Assembly (NCBI GenBank): GCA_964606385.1
Contig: CAZSFZ010000002.1
Location: forward strand, 62,001-126,000
DNA from: Aquincolibacterium sp964606385
Lineage (GTDB): Bacteria > Omnitrophota > Omnitrophia > Omnitrophales > Aquincolibacteriaceae
Direction: 5' to 3'
DNA: 64,000 nucleotides
A model generated the notes under the pieces. That model did no database searches and had not been told where the DNA came from. It saw only the letters and a list, made by a program, of their open reading frames with translations. Shown here one piece after another: positions 39,774 to 48,561 of this stretch (position 1 is its first letter; each line of letters opens with the position of its first letter). The position numbers and the translations under genes are program-made.

Positions 39774-41122
39774 CAGCGACGACCTTTTAACTTGCCGCGC
39801 TTGATGAACCCGTCATAATGCCGCATGACCAGCTGCGATTCGACGGCCTTCATTACGTCCAGCACCACGCCGACGATGATGAGAAGCCCGGTCCCGCCGA
39901 AAAAGCTCGCAATGAGAAACGGGATGTTCAGCACATGCTGCGACGAAACAATGTTCGGGAACAGCGCGATCAAGGCGAGGATCAGCGCGCCCGCCGTCGC
40001 GATCCGGGTCATGAGGTAGTCCAGATATTCCGCCGTATTCTTTCCCGGACGGATCCCCGGCACGAAACCGCCGTATTTCTGGAGGTTGTCGCTCACCTCG
40101 ATCGGGTTGAACGTGATCGCCGTATAAAAGTACGTAAAAAACACGATCAGAAGCGCGTCAATCAGCATGTAGCCGCCGCTCCCGTAACTGATCGATTGGG
40201 CAATTCTCGTAAGCGCGCCCGCATTCGGAAAGAACCCCGCGATCGTCGCCGGAAAAAGAATAACGGATTGCGCGAAAATGATCGGGATCACGCCGGCCTG
40301 GTTCACCTTAAGCGGCAGGTACGTACTCTGCCCGCCATAGGTCCGATGGCCCCGGATCTGTTTGGCGTACTGGACCGGGATCTTCCGCTGTCCCTGGATG
40401 ATCAGGATCAAAAAGATCACCGCCCCCACGAACAAACCGCACATAATGACGAATTTCCACCACGCCAGCTGCTGGCGCGAAGGATCAAGCGGTGAAAGCA
40501 GGACCCAGGTCTGCCGCAGGGCTTCCGGCAGGGATTCGATAATACCCGCCGTAATGATGACCGACATACCGTTCCCGATGCCGTAAGCGTCGATCTGTTC
40601 GCCGAGCCACATGATGAACGCCGTTCCGGTCGTCATCGTGAGCATACACATCAGGCGAAACCCCCAGCCCGGGTTCGGGACGATCACCGTACCGCCGAAC
40701 GCCGCTGGATTCTCAAGCCAAAGAGCGATAAAAAAGGTCTGTAAAATACTCAGGACGATCGTGCCGTAGCGCGTGTACTGGATGATCTTCTTGCGCCCTT
40801 CCTCGCCTTCCTTGGCGAGTTTTTCAAGGGCCGGGATGACCACCGTCAAAAGCTGCAGGATGATCGATGCCGAGATGTAAGGCATGATCCCCAGCGCGAA
40901 GATCGTCGCTTTCTGAAGCGCGCCGCCGGTGAACATGCCCATGAAGCCGAGCAAGGATCCGCCGGACATGTGCTGCTGGAAAAAGCGGGCGAGCGCCACG
41001 CCGTCGATCCCCGGGGTCGGGATCCAGGTCCCAACACGGTAGACAGCAATGATCATCAGCGTAAAAAGGATCTTTTTACGCAAGTCCGGGATCTTAAGGA
41101 TGTTTCCGAACGCTTGCAGCAC
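39773..41122 (-). CDS. secY: preprotein translocase channel subunit SecY
   Basis: 449 residues with ten hydrophobic helices. GIMPYISASIILQLL (near 78-92), the plug and pore helices, and the cytoplasmic GIRPGKNTAEYLD loop are typical. It forms the SecYEG membrane channel. It follows rplO directly, as in the spc operon. Confidence 0.98.
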   Translation of the reverse strand: MLQAFGNILKIPDLRKKILFTLMIIAVYRVGTWIPTPGIDGVALARFFQQHMSGGSLLGFMGMFTGGALQKATIFALGIMPYISASIILQLLTVVIPALEKLAKEGEEGRKKIIQYTRYGTIVLSILQTFFIALWLENPAAFGGTVIVPNPGWGFRLMCMLTMTTGTAFIMWLGEQIDAYGIGNGMSVIITAGIIESLPEALRQTWVLLSPLDPSRQQLAWWKFVIMCGLFVGAVIFLILIIQGQRKIPVQYAKQIRGHRTYGGQSTYLPLKVNQAGVIPIIFAQSVILFPATIAGFFPNAGALTRIAQSISYGSGGYMLIDALLIVFFTYFYTAITFNPIEVSDNLQKYGGFVPGIRPGKNTAEYLDYLMTRIATAGALILALIALFPNIVSSQHVLNIPFLIASFFGGTGLLIIVGVVLDVMKAVESQLVMRHYDGFIKRGKLKGRR

Positions 41123-41142
41123 CAGAACTCCGTTCTTTTTTG

Positions 41143-41574
41143 TTACTTGCCGATGAGGATGGCCTGGCCGCCTTTAGACTCGATCTTGGTCTTGGCGGAG
41201 GCGCTAAAGAGATGGGCCTTGACGGTCACAGCCCTTTTTAATTCTCCGGAACCGAGGACTTTGAGTCCGTCGTGAAGTTCCTTCACAATGCCCTTGGCGA
41301 GCAAAATCTCGGGAGTGATCTCTTTTTCTTCGAGCTCCGTCAGCTGCGTAAGATTCACGATCCCGTAAACTTTTCTGAAAGCGCTGCGGTTAAAACCGCG
41401 TTTCGGGAGACGGCGGTAAAGAGGGTTCTGTCCGCCCTCAAATCCCGGTTTCAGTCTGAAGCCCGAGCGGGCACGCTGGCCTTTGTGACCTTTGCTCGAG
41501 GTCTTCCCGTGGCCGGAACCAATCCCGCAACCCAAACGTTTTTTGCGCTTCTTATAAGGCGTTTTGTGTCTCAT
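41143..41574 (-). CDS. rplO: 50S ribosomal protein L15
   Basis: 143 residues. The N-terminal glycine-rich region (RLGCGIGSGHGKTSSKGHKG, 14-33) and FEGGQNPLYRRLPKRGF are family signatures. The start overlaps the rpsE stop by 4 bp, leaving no room for rpmD (L30), which normally lies between. Confidence 0.98.
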   Translation of the reverse strand: MRHKTPYKKRKKRLGCGIGSGHGKTSSKGHKGQRARSGFRLKPGFEGGQNPLYRRLPKRGFNRSAFRKVYGIVNLTQLTELEEKEITPEILLAKGIVKELHDGLKVLGSGELKRAVTVKAHLFSASAKTKIESKGGQAILIGK

Positions 41575-42140
41575 GCTGCTTTTTCGCTTTCTGCGTCATA
41601 GCGGACCTTCCGGTCCACGAGCGCCGTCAATCCATTGATCGCGGCCTTCAGAACATTGATGGAATTATCGCTGCCGAGGCTCTTGGTCAAAATATCCTTG
41701 ATCCCGCAGGCTTCGCACGCCGCGCGGACCGAACCGCCCGCGATGATCCCCGTCCCGGGAGATGCGGGCTTCAAAAGAACTTTCGCCGCGCCGTAACGCC
41801 CGATCACTTCGTGAGGGATCGTCGTGCCCTTCAGGGTCACATTAATGATGTTCTTGCGCGCGGCTACAAGCGCCTTGCGGATCGCGTCCGCGACCTCGTT
41901 CGCCTTGCCTTGCGCGTATCCCAACTGGGCCGTCCCGCTTCCCACCACCACCAGCGCGCTGAATGAAAAGCGTTTTCCGCCTTTCACGACCTTGGCGCAG
42001 CGGTTGACCTGGATGACTTTTTCGTACGTTGTGGAACCATCCGCCGACATGGAAGGCGTCCGGGAAGAACGCGAAGAACCCTGAGGGGCCCTCGCTCCGG
42101 CTTTAGTCTGTGTTTTCGGCACTGCGCTTGTTTTTTCCAT
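41571..42140 (-). CDS. rpsE: 30S ribosomal protein S5 with N-terminal extension
   Basis: 189 residues, about 20 more than usual. Residues 1-34 are a Ser/Thr/Ala/Arg-rich extension; the double-stranded RNA-binding domain starts near 38 (EKVIQVNRCAKVVKGGKRFS) and the C-terminal domain includes VIGRYGAAKVLLKPASPGTG. No better in-frame start fits the Shine-Dalgarno pattern. Confidence 0.97.
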   Translation of the reverse strand: MEKTSAVPKTQTKAGARAPQGSSRSSRTPSMSADGSTTYEKVIQVNRCAKVVKGGKRFSFSALVVVGSGTAQLGYAQGKANEVADAIRKALVAARKNIINVTLKGTTIPHEVIGRYGAAKVLLKPASPGTGIIAGGSVRAACEACGIKDILTKSLGSDNSINVLKAAINGLTALVDRKVRYDAESEKAA

Positions 42141-42188
42141 GCTTCGTGGATTTCCTTTCGGCTCGTCCCGTTCTACGGGATAAACTCT

Positions 42189-42551
42189 TTAAAATTGAAT
42201 TCCGTTCTTACGGATCGCTTCGGCCAAAGCTTTCACGCGACCGTGATAAAGATAACCGCCGCGGTCGAACGCTATTTTCTGAACGCCCTTTTTCTTGAGC
42301 TGGTCGGCAAAAAGCTTCCCCAACTGCTCGGAAACGGGGATCTTCCCTTTTTTAGGGGCGGCCTTGGCCACTTCTTTATCCAGCGAAGAAAGTGACGCGA
42401 CCGTTTTTTGCGAAACATCGTCGATCGCCTGAACAAAAATATTGCTCAGGGAGCGGTGAACGACCACCCGGGGCCTGTCGGCCGAACCGGTGATCTTTTT
42501 ACGGACCCGGCGATGCCTCTGGATCCTGCCCCACTCTTTAGCTTGAACCAT
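42189..42551 (-). CDS. rplR: 50S ribosomal protein L18
   Basis: 120 residues. RIQRHRRVRKKITGSADRPR near the N-terminus and IAFDRGGYLYHGRVKALAEA near the C-terminus are typical. It binds 5S rRNA with L5 and L25. Located between rplF and rpsE. Confidence 0.98.
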   Translation of the reverse strand: MVQAKEWGRIQRHRRVRKKITGSADRPRVVVHRSLSNIFVQAIDDVSQKTVASLSSLDKEVAKAAPKKGKIPVSEQLGKLFADQLKKKGVQKIAFDRGGYLYHGRVKALAEAIRKNGIQF

Positions 42552-42577
42552 AGTTCTAAACTCCTCTAATACCCGGA

Positions 42578-43114
42578 TTAACTGACCGTTTTACCTTGTT
42601 TGCGGCGCACGTGTTCATCGATATACCGGATCCCCTTGCCTTTGTAAGGTTCGGGTTTCATGAAGCTGCGAATCTCCGCGGCCGCCTGCCCCACGTGTTG
42701 TTTGTCCGCGCCAGAAATGACGATTGACGTCGGTTTGGGACATTTGATCTCCAGGTCCTTACCGAAGGTATAATCGATCGGATGCGTGAAGCCTAGCAAG
42801 AGGCTCAGCACATGGTCCTTCACGGAAGCTTTCATCCCGACTCCCACGATCTCGAGTTCCTTGGTATACCCTTGGGTCACGCCCACAACCATGTTCTGGA
42901 TCAAGCTGCGTGTAAGGCCATGGAGCGCGCGGTCCGTACGGATGTCCGTCGGACGGGTGATCTTCACCTCGACCCCTTCGACCTTGACCGTGATCCGGGG
43001 ATGCACGGCCAGAGTCAACTCCCCTTTGGGCCCCTGGACCTTGACGGTCGAACCCTGAACCGCGACTTTGACTTTTTCAGGTATCGTGACTGGCTTTTTT
43101 CCGATGCGTGACAT
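42578..43114 (-). CDS. rplF: 50S ribosomal protein L6
   Basis: 178 residues, two repeated domains. SRIGKKPVTIPEKVKV at the N-terminus and the signature PEPYKGKGIRYIDEHVRRK at the C-terminus match. It lies near the factor-binding stalk base. Confidence 0.98.
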   Translation of the reverse strand: MSRIGKKPVTIPEKVKVAVQGSTVKVQGPKGELTLAVHPRITVKVEGVEVKITRPTDIRTDRALHGLTRSLIQNMVVGVTQGYTKELEIVGVGMKASVKDHVLSLLLGFTHPIDYTFGKDLEIKCPKPTSIVISGADKQHVGQAAAEIRSFMKPEPYKGKGIRYIDEHVRRKQGKTVS

Positions 43115-43140
43115 AATTCCCTTATCCGCTGATTAGTTCG

Positions 43141-43542
43141 TTACCAAACCGTGCAAAGAATCTCGCCGCCGGCCTTGGCCTCACGGGCCTGCCGTCCGGT
43201 CAAAACGCCTTTCGACGTCGAAAGGATCGCGACCCCGAATCCCCCGAGCACTTTCGGGATTTCTTCATACCCCACATAACGGCGAAGCCCCGGGGTTGAA
43301 ACACGCTTGAGCCCCTGGATCGCCGGCTTTTTGCCCCCGGCAAGATATTTCAAATGAATACGGACAAAATTCTTATTGCCGTCGTTAAAGGGTTTCACGT
43401 TCTCGATAAAACCCTCGTTCTTCAAAAGCTCCGCGATCCGGACCGTGATCACGGAAGCCGGCATCGTCACTTTATCCTTCTTCGCCTTTGAGGCGTTCCG
43501 GATCGACGTCAAAAAATCTCCGATAAAATCATAGCGTGACAT
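43141..43542 (-). CDS. rpsH: 30S ribosomal protein S8
   Basis: 133 residues. The N-terminal DFLTSIRNASKAKKDKV and the C-terminal ILSTSKGVLTGRQAREAKAG are family signatures. S8 represses the spc operon in E. coli through its mRNA; no such site was identified in the short gap to rplE-rpsN here. Confidence 0.98.
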   Translation of the reverse strand: MSRYDFIGDFLTSIRNASKAKKDKVTMPASVITVRIAELLKNEGFIENVKPFNDGNKNFVRIHLKYLAGGKKPAIQGLKRVSTPGLRRYVGYEEIPKVLGGFGVAILSTSKGVLTGRQAREAKAGGEILCTVW

Positions 43543-43560
43543 GAAAACCTTTCCTCCCGA

Positions 43561-43746
43561 TTACCAGCTGGATTTGACCACGCCCGGCAGCATGCCCGTG
43601 TTGGCTAATTCCCGGAAACAAATACGGCAGATAGAGAATTTCCGGATGTAGCCGCGCGGACGCCCGCATCGCTGGCAGCGGTTGTATTTTCTGACCTTGA
43701 ACTTCGGTTCCAATCTCTGTTTAACGATCAAGCAAGTCTTTGCCAT
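43561..43746 (-). CDS. rpsN: 30S ribosomal protein S14, zinc-binding type
   Basis: 61 residues, the short type Z form. Two C-x2-C pairs (RCQRCGRPRG and CRICFREL) bind zinc, unlike the long zinc-free S14 of most proteobacteria. It lies between rplE and rpsH. Confidence 0.98.
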   Translation of the reverse strand: MAKTCLIVKQRLEPKFKVRKYNRCQRCGRPRGYIRKFSICRICFRELANTGMLPGVVKSSW

Positions 43747-43755
43747 GAAAGATCC

Positions 43756-44316
43756 TTATTTCCTGAAGGGAAAGCCCAAAAGCTCCAGGAGCCGCTTTCC
43801 TTCTTTGCTGTTCTGGGCTGTCGTCACAAACGTGATGTCCATGCCCTGGGTCTTTTTCATCTTGTCGAACTCCACTTCCGCGAAGATCGTCTGCTCGGTG
43901 AGCCCGATCGTAAAATTCCCGCGCTGGTCAAAGCTTTTGTCCCCAAACCCGCGAAAGTCACGGATGCGCGGCATCGCGAAATTGAAGAGCCGGTCCATGA
44001 ATTCGTACATGCGGCTTTTCCGGAGCGTCACTTTGAGCCCGATCGGGGAACCCTGGCGGAGCTTGAAAGCCGAAATGGATTTTTTCGCGCGCGTCACGAC
44101 CGGTTTCTGGCCGACAATACGCGAAAGCTCGACCGCCAGCTGGTCCAGGATCTTGATATCCTCCTGGCCTTCCTTGACGCCCATGTTCACCACGATCTTG
44201 TCCATGCGGGGAGCCTGCATCGGGTTCTTGTACCCGAACTCCTTCTGCATTTCCGGCACGACTTCGTTTCGGTACTTTTCGAGCAGCCTGGGAAGATTGG
44301 CGACCTTTTGATTCAT
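43756..44316 (-). CDS. rplE: 50S ribosomal protein L5
   Basis: 186 residues. The 5S rRNA-binding motif MDKIVVNMGVKEG (38-50) and GSPIGLKVTLRKSRMYEF are typical, as is the C-terminal GMDITFVTTAQN. It lies between rplX and rpsN. Confidence 0.98.
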   Translation of the reverse strand: MNQKVANLPRLLEKYRNEVVPEMQKEFGYKNPMQAPRMDKIVVNMGVKEGQEDIKILDQLAVELSRIVGQKPVVTRAKKSISAFKLRQGSPIGLKVTLRKSRMYEFMDRLFNFAMPRIRDFRGFGDKSFDQRGNFTIGLTEQTIFAEVEFDKMKKTQGMDITFVTTAQNSKEGKRLLELLGFPFRK

Positions 44317-44321
44317 GATCT

Positions 44322-44630
44322 TTATAAAACCTCGCCTGATGCTTTAACGATACGGTGCTTGGTCCCGTCCGCGAGGATCGAATAGCCCACGCGGGAGGGT
44401 TTGCCGCTGCGGGGGCAAACAAGCTTCACGTTGGAAACGTGGAGCTTCCCTTCCATCTTGGTGATCCCGCCCTTGGGATTGTCCTGGCTCTTACGCAGAT
44501 AACAGGTCCGGTAATTGATCTTTTCGATCAGGATCTTCCCCTCTTTCGGGAAGGCACGCATCACGCGCCCCTGCTTGCCGGCATCCTTGCCCTTGGTCAC
44601 AATAACTTGATCGCCTTTACGGATCTTCAT
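44322..44630 (-). CDS. rplX: 50S ribosomal protein L24
   Basis: 102 residues. N-terminal KOW motif (KIRKGDQVIVTKGKDAGKQG, 2-21) and GGITKMEGKLHVSNV. It initiates 50S assembly and lines the tunnel exit. Spaced 3 bases from rplN. Confidence 0.98.
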   Translation of the reverse strand: MKIRKGDQVIVTKGKDAGKQGRVMRAFPKEGKILIEKINYRTCYLRKSQDNPKGGITKMEGKLHVSNVKLVCPRSGKPSRVGYSILADGTKHRIVKASGEVL

Positions 44631-44633
44631 GAC

Positions 44634-45002
44634 TTAAACGACCTCCGGCGCGAGCGAGATGATCTTGGAAAAATCACAATCACGGAGCTCACGCGCCACG
44701 GGGCCGAAAATACGGGTCCCACGCGGGTTTTTCTGGTTATCGATCAACACGATCGCGTTCGATGAAAACTTGACGGAAGAACCGTCCCGGCGACGGATCG
44801 GGGATTTGGTCCTCACCACCACCGCTTTGACGACTTCCCCTTTTTTGACCGCTCCGGCCGGAAGGGCTTCTTTCACGGAGGCGGTGATGATGTCTCCCAC
44901 TTCCGCGGTGCGCTTGCCGTGACGGCCGATCACACCGATCATGGCCGCTTTTTTGGCGCCGCTGTTATCGGCAATCTCGAGAACGCTTCTCATCTGGATC
45001 AT
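44634..45002 (-). CDS. rplN: 50S ribosomal protein L14
   Basis: 122 residues from the ATG at 45000-45002, which overlaps the rpsQ stop as ATGA and gives the standard MIQMRSVLEIADNSGAKK start; a longer reading from 45029 is less likely. The signature VFSS-like SSVKFSSNAIVLIDN and GTRIFGPVARELR are present. Confidence 0.98.
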   Translation of the reverse strand: MIQMRSVLEIADNSGAKKAAMIGVIGRHGKRTAEVGDIITASVKEALPAGAVKKGEVVKAVVVRTKSPIRRRDGSSVKFSSNAIVLIDNQKNPRGTRIFGPVARELRDCDFSKIISLAPEVV

Positions 45003-45262
45003 GACGGCAACACCTTCACGAGGCGCCAACGCTTGGTCTTGGAGAGCGGCCGGGTCTCGACGATCTGGACGCGGTTGCCTTCCTTGGCCTCATTTTTTTC
45101 ATCATGCGCGGAGTACTTGATGTGGCGCTTGATGATCTTGTTGAACTTGGGATGCTTCAAGAGACGCGTCACGAGCACGGTAATGGTCTTGTTCATCTTG
45201 GAGCTCACGACCACCCCTTCACGGACACGTTTGCTTTGAACTTCAGCGGCCTTTTCGGTCAT
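44999..45262 (-). CDS. rpsQ: 30S ribosomal protein S17
   Basis: 87 residues. REGVVVSSKMNKTITVLVTR opens the OB fold and GNRVQIVETRPLSKTKRWR closes it. The start overlaps the rpmC stop by 4 bp and the stop overlaps rplN by 4 bp. Confidence 0.98.
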   Translation of the reverse strand: MTEKAAEVQSKRVREGVVVSSKMNKTITVLVTRLLKHPKFNKIIKRHIKYSAHDEKNEAKEGNRVQIVETRPLSKTKRWRLVKVLPS

Positions 45263-45465
45263 GACTTTTTCTCGCCTTTCTTCTTTTCGGTGATCACGGT
45301 CAACACCCGGGCGATATCCCGCTTGGCTTCCCCGAGCGCCGACTGGCGTTCGAGCTTGCCGGTCTTGTGCTGGAACCGGAGCTGCATCAGCCCCTTTTTG
45401 AGGGTACTGACCTTTTCGTTCAGCTCCTCGACGCTGAGTTCTTTTAATTCCGCGATCTTTAACAT
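45259..45465 (-). CDS. rpmC: 50S ribosomal protein L29
   Basis: 68 residues from the ATG at 45463-45465, giving the usual MLKIAELKELSVEELNEK start; an upstream ATG at 45483 would overlap rplP. Two long helices with KLERQSALGEAKRDIARV. It sits at the tunnel exit next to L23. Confidence 0.97.
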   Translation of the reverse strand: MLKIAELKELSVEELNEKVSTLKKGLMQLRFQHKTGKLERQSALGEAKRDIARVLTVITEKKKGEKKS

Positions 45466-45466
45466 A

Positions 45467-45886
45467 TTAGACGGCGACCTCACGTTTTACGAATTTGGTA
45501 CGGAACGGGAGCTTGAAGGCGCAAAGCCTTAAAGCGGATTTGGCCATTTCTTCCGGGATCCCGCCCATTTCAAAAAGGATCCGTCCCGGCTTGATCACCG
45601 CGACGTAATGCGACGGAGCGGCCTTGCCTTTTCCCATGCGGGTTTCGGCCGGTTTCTTGGAAACCGATTTGTCCGGGAACACGCGCAGCCAGATCTTGCC
45701 GCCGCGCTTGACGTGACGCGTCAAGGCTACGCGGGCCGCTTCGATCTGAACGCCGGTCAGCCAGTGACAGTCCAGCGCCTTGAGTCCGAACTCTCCGAAC
45801 GCCAGGCTGCTGCCGCGCGTCGAAACGCCGCGCATCCAGCCGCGTTGCTGCTTGCGGAATTTAACCCTGCTAGGCTGTAGGGGCAT
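45467..45886 (-). CDS. rplP: 50S ribosomal protein L16
   Basis: 139 residues. VKFRKQQRGWMRGVSTRG (8-25) and RMGKGKAAPSHYVAVIKPGR (83-102) are family signatures. The gene starts 17 bp inside the end of rpsC in another frame. Confidence 0.98.
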   Translation of the reverse strand: MPLQPSRVKFRKQQRGWMRGVSTRGSSLAFGEFGLKALDCHWLTGVQIEAARVALTRHVKRGGKIWLRVFPDKSVSKKPAETRMGKGKAAPSHYVAVIKPGRILFEMGGIPEEMAKSALRLCAFKLPFRTKFVKREVAV

Positions 45887-46655
45887 CGCTCTTATTCTCC
45901 TGTGCTCCGCCGTCCTGGGATGCTTCCCCGGCGGGCTTTTCCGTTTCCTTATTTTCCGTTTTCTGGAGCTCTTCCTCGACCGTTTTGAATTTCTTCTCGA
46001 GCTCTAGCTTCTGGGCTTCCTGCTCTTTCTTCACGAGCACATCGCCCTTGTAGATCCAGGTCTTGCAGCCGATCGTTCCGTACGTGGTGAACGCTTCCGC
46101 GAACCCGAAATCGATGTCCGCGCGGAACGTGCTGAGCGGCACTTTGCCTTCATGATATTTCTCTTCGCGCGCGATCTCGGCGCCGCCGAGGCGGCCCTTG
46201 CAAAGCACCTTGATCCCCAAAGCGCCCTTCTGCATCGCGAGCTGCATGGCTTTTTTCATCGCGCGGCGGAACCCGATGCGTTTTTCAAGCTGCAGCGCGA
46301 TGTTCTCGGCCACCAGCTGCGCGTCGATCTGAGGCATCTTGACCTCTTTAATATCGAGGAACACTTCGTTCTTGGTCAGGGCCGCAAGGTCTTCCTTGAT
46401 CTTGTCGATCTCCTGGCCGCGGCGCCCGATGATCACGCCCGGCTTGGCCGCGAAAATACGGATACGGACACGGTTCGAAGCGCGGTCGATCTCGATCGAA
46501 GAGATCCCCGCGATCGCGAGCTTCTTTTTCAGGTACGCCCGGATCTTGAGATCCTCCATCAGGATGGTCCCGGCGTCGCGCTTGGCGAACCACCGCGCCT
46601 TCCAGGGCTTGATGTACCCGACTCTTAAACCGTAAGGATGAACTTTCTGACCCAA
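45870..46655 (-). CDS. rpsC: 30S ribosomal protein S3 with acidic C-terminal tail
   Basis: 261 residues, about 40 more than usual. MGQKVHPYGLRVGY start, KH domain with VIIGRRGQEIDKI, and the S3 C-terminal domain ending ...YGTIGCKTWIYKGDVL. Residues after about 215 are a Glu/Lys/Gln-rich coiled-coil-like tail. S3 forms the mRNA entry site. Confidence 0.98.
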   Translation of the reverse strand: MGQKVHPYGLRVGYIKPWKARWFAKRDAGTILMEDLKIRAYLKKKLAIAGISSIEIDRASNRVRIRIFAAKPGVIIGRRGQEIDKIKEDLAALTKNEVFLDIKEVKMPQIDAQLVAENIALQLEKRIGFRRAMKKAMQLAMQKGALGIKVLCKGRLGGAEIAREEKYHEGKVPLSTFRADIDFGFAEAFTTYGTIGCKTWIYKGDVLVKKEQEAQKLELEKKFKTVEEELQKTENKETEKPAGEASQDGGAQENKSDAPTA

Positions 46656-46667
46656 AATAACCCCCTT

Positions 46668-47117
46668 TTAAGCCGCCGCGGCGGCCTTTTTCTTGTTCTT
46701 CTCTTTGGCGTCTTCCGGTGATCTTCCGCCCCAGATCTTGTTTCCCTCACGGACTTCCACCGTCAGATGGGTGGTCCGCTTCAGGAGCTTGTCCGCGCGT
46801 CCCATGGACCGGGTCAGGAACCGCTTGAAGACCGGTCCCCCGTCCGCGCGCACATTCGAAACATAAAGACGATTTTCGTCCAGACCGAGGTTCTTGGCGT
46901 TCGCGATCGCGCTCTTTAGGGTCTTGACCGCCATCTTCGCGCCTTTTTTCTTAAGGAGCATCAGGATCCCGACCGCTTCCTGCGCCGGCTGCCTGCGGAT
47001 CGTATCGATCACGACGCGCATCTTGCGCGGGGCGATCCGGAGGTGCTTTGTCAGCGCTCTCACAACGCGGGGGGACGGTGCCGCGATGCCTTTTGATTTT
47101 TTATCTTCTTTAACCAT
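46668..47117 (-). CDS. rplV: 50S ribosomal protein L22
   Basis: 149 residues with short extensions at both ends. RIAPRKMRVVIDTIRRQPAQ (26-45) and the C-terminal beta-hairpin region (GPVFKRFLTRSMGRADKLLK) are typical. A Lys/Ala tail ends it. L22 lines the exit tunnel. Confidence 0.97.
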   Translation of the reverse strand: MVKEDKKSKGIAAPSPRVVRALTKHLRIAPRKMRVVIDTIRRQPAQEAVGILMLLKKKGAKMAVKTLKSAIANAKNLGLDENRLYVSNVRADGGPVFKRFLTRSMGRADKLLKRTTHLTVEVREGNKIWGGRSPEDAKEKNKKKAAAAA

Positions 47118-47131
47118 GATGTGCTTTCAGA

Positions 47132-47431
47132 TCAGGTCGTTGCGCCAGCGGCAAGGGCTTTTGCTTTATCGCCCGAAGCGCTGTGTTTTTTGAAAATACG
47201 GGTGGGGGAGAATTCCCCGACCTTATGTCCGATCATGCTCTCGGTCACGAATACGTTCGTGAAAGTCTTTCCGTTATGCACGGAAAGCGTCACTCCGATG
47301 AAATCCGGGGTGATCGTCGAGCGACGCGACCAGGTCTTGATCGGCCGGCGATCTTTCTTCTGGTTCGCGGTCTTTACCTTGCCCAACAATCTCTCGTCAA
47401 CGTAGACGCCTTTTTTTGCCGAACGGCTCAT
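47132..47431 (-). CDS. rpsS: 30S ribosomal protein S19
   Basis: 99 residues. SRSAKKGVYVDERLL at the N-terminus and VTESMIGHKVGEFSPTR near the C-terminus match. The start overlaps the rplB stop by 4 bp. Confidence 0.98.
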   Translation of the reverse strand: MSRSAKKGVYVDERLLGKVKTANQKKDRRPIKTWSRRSTITPDFIGVTLSVHNGKTFTNVFVTESMIGHKVGEFSPTRIFKKHSASGDKAKALAAGATT

Positions 47432-48255
47432 TTTCTGCGATCCTTCACGATATATTTGTTCGATGCCTTGTACTTGCTCCGGGTCTTGAAGCCCTTGGAC
47501 CTCACACCCGTCGGACTCTGAGGATGATTGCCGCCTTTGGATTTTCCTTCACCACCGCCGAGCGGATGGTCAACCGGGTTCCGCGCGACGCCGCGCGACA
47601 CGGGACGGCGTCCCAGCCAGCGGGCGCGTCCGGCTTTCCCAAGCACGATATTCTCATGATCGATATTGGAGCACTGCCCGATCGTCGCATAGGACTTCGC
47701 GGGGACAAGCCTCACTTCCCCCGAAGGAAGCTTGATATGCGCCATATCGTTTTCTTTGGCAAGGATCTGCGCCACGACGCCTCCGGCGCGGGCAAGTTTC
47801 CCGCCCAATCCGGGACGAAGCTCGACATTATGGATCATCGAACCCTCCGGGATCTTTTCAAGCGGCAGATGATTCCCGATCTTGACTTCCACATCTGGTC
47901 CGCTCACCACCTTGTCGCCCACCTTAAGTCCGTCCGGGCAAAGAATGTAACTTTTGAGACCGTCCGCGTACTGCACAAGCGCGATACGCGCGCTGCGGTT
48001 CGGATCATACTCCACGGTCAAAACCGTCGCTTCAAGACCGATGCGATTTCTTCTAAAGTCGATCAGACGGAGACGGCGCTTATGCCCGCCCCCGATACGA
48101 CGAGAAGTCACATGTCCGTGATTGTTGCGGCCGCCTGTCCTCTTTTTGATATAGGTCAAGGGCCGGTACGGACGGTCCGTGGTGATCTCGGAATAATCTG
48201 AGACGTTCCCGTATCGCCGCGTCGGTGTTGTTGGTTTAAACTTGATGAGTCCCAT
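47428..48255 (-). CDS. rplB: 50S ribosomal protein L2
   Basis: 275 residues. Two-domain L2 with the C-terminal signature RGVARNPVDHP. The next residues read LGGGEG where most bacteria have HGGGEG; the first histidine of DHP, linked to peptidyl transfer, is kept. Also PTG replaces the common PWG further on. L2 is needed for subunit joining and peptidyl transferase activity. Confidence 0.98.
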   Translation of the reverse strand: MGLIKFKPTTPTRRYGNVSDYSEITTDRPYRPLTYIKKRTGGRNNHGHVTSRRIGGGHKRRLRLIDFRRNRIGLEATVLTVEYDPNRSARIALVQYADGLKSYILCPDGLKVGDKVVSGPDVEVKIGNHLPLEKIPEGSMIHNVELRPGLGGKLARAGGVVAQILAKENDMAHIKLPSGEVRLVPAKSYATIGQCSNIDHENIVLGKAGRARWLGRRPVSRGVARNPVDHPLGGGEGKSKGGNHPQSPTGVRSKGFKTRSKYKASNKYIVKDRRK

Positions 48256-48273
48256 AGGTCCTTTTCTTCTTTC

Positions 48274-48561
48274 TTACTTCGTCAGATCGATCTTTTCGCC
48301 CTTTTTCAAGGTCACGATAGCCTTTTTCCAGGCCATGGTCTTCCCGGGAACATAACGCACGCGGCGCCATTTTCCCGAAACATTCATCGTATGGACTTTT
48401 TCCACATGCACGTCAAAAACCTTCTCGACGGCAGCCTTCACTTCTTTTTTATTGGCCTGCACATGCACGCGAAAACCATACTGGCTTGCGGCCTCGGCGG
48501 CCTTCGAAAGCTTTTCGGTGATAAGCGGCTCGATGATCACATCATAAACATTAAGCTTCAT
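48274..48561 (-). CDS. rplW: 50S ribosomal protein L23
   Basis: 95 residues. DVIIEPLITEKLSKAAE (7-23), FRVHVQANKKEVKAAVEKVF, and the conserved RVRYVPGK loop. It is the docking site at the exit tunnel for trigger factor and SRP. Overlaps rplD by 11 bp. Confidence 0.98.
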   Translation of the reverse strand: MKLNVYDVIIEPLITEKLSKAAEAASQYGFRVHVQANKKEVKAAVEKVFDVHVEKVHTMNVSGKWRRVRYVPGKTMAWKKAIVTLKKGEKIDLTK

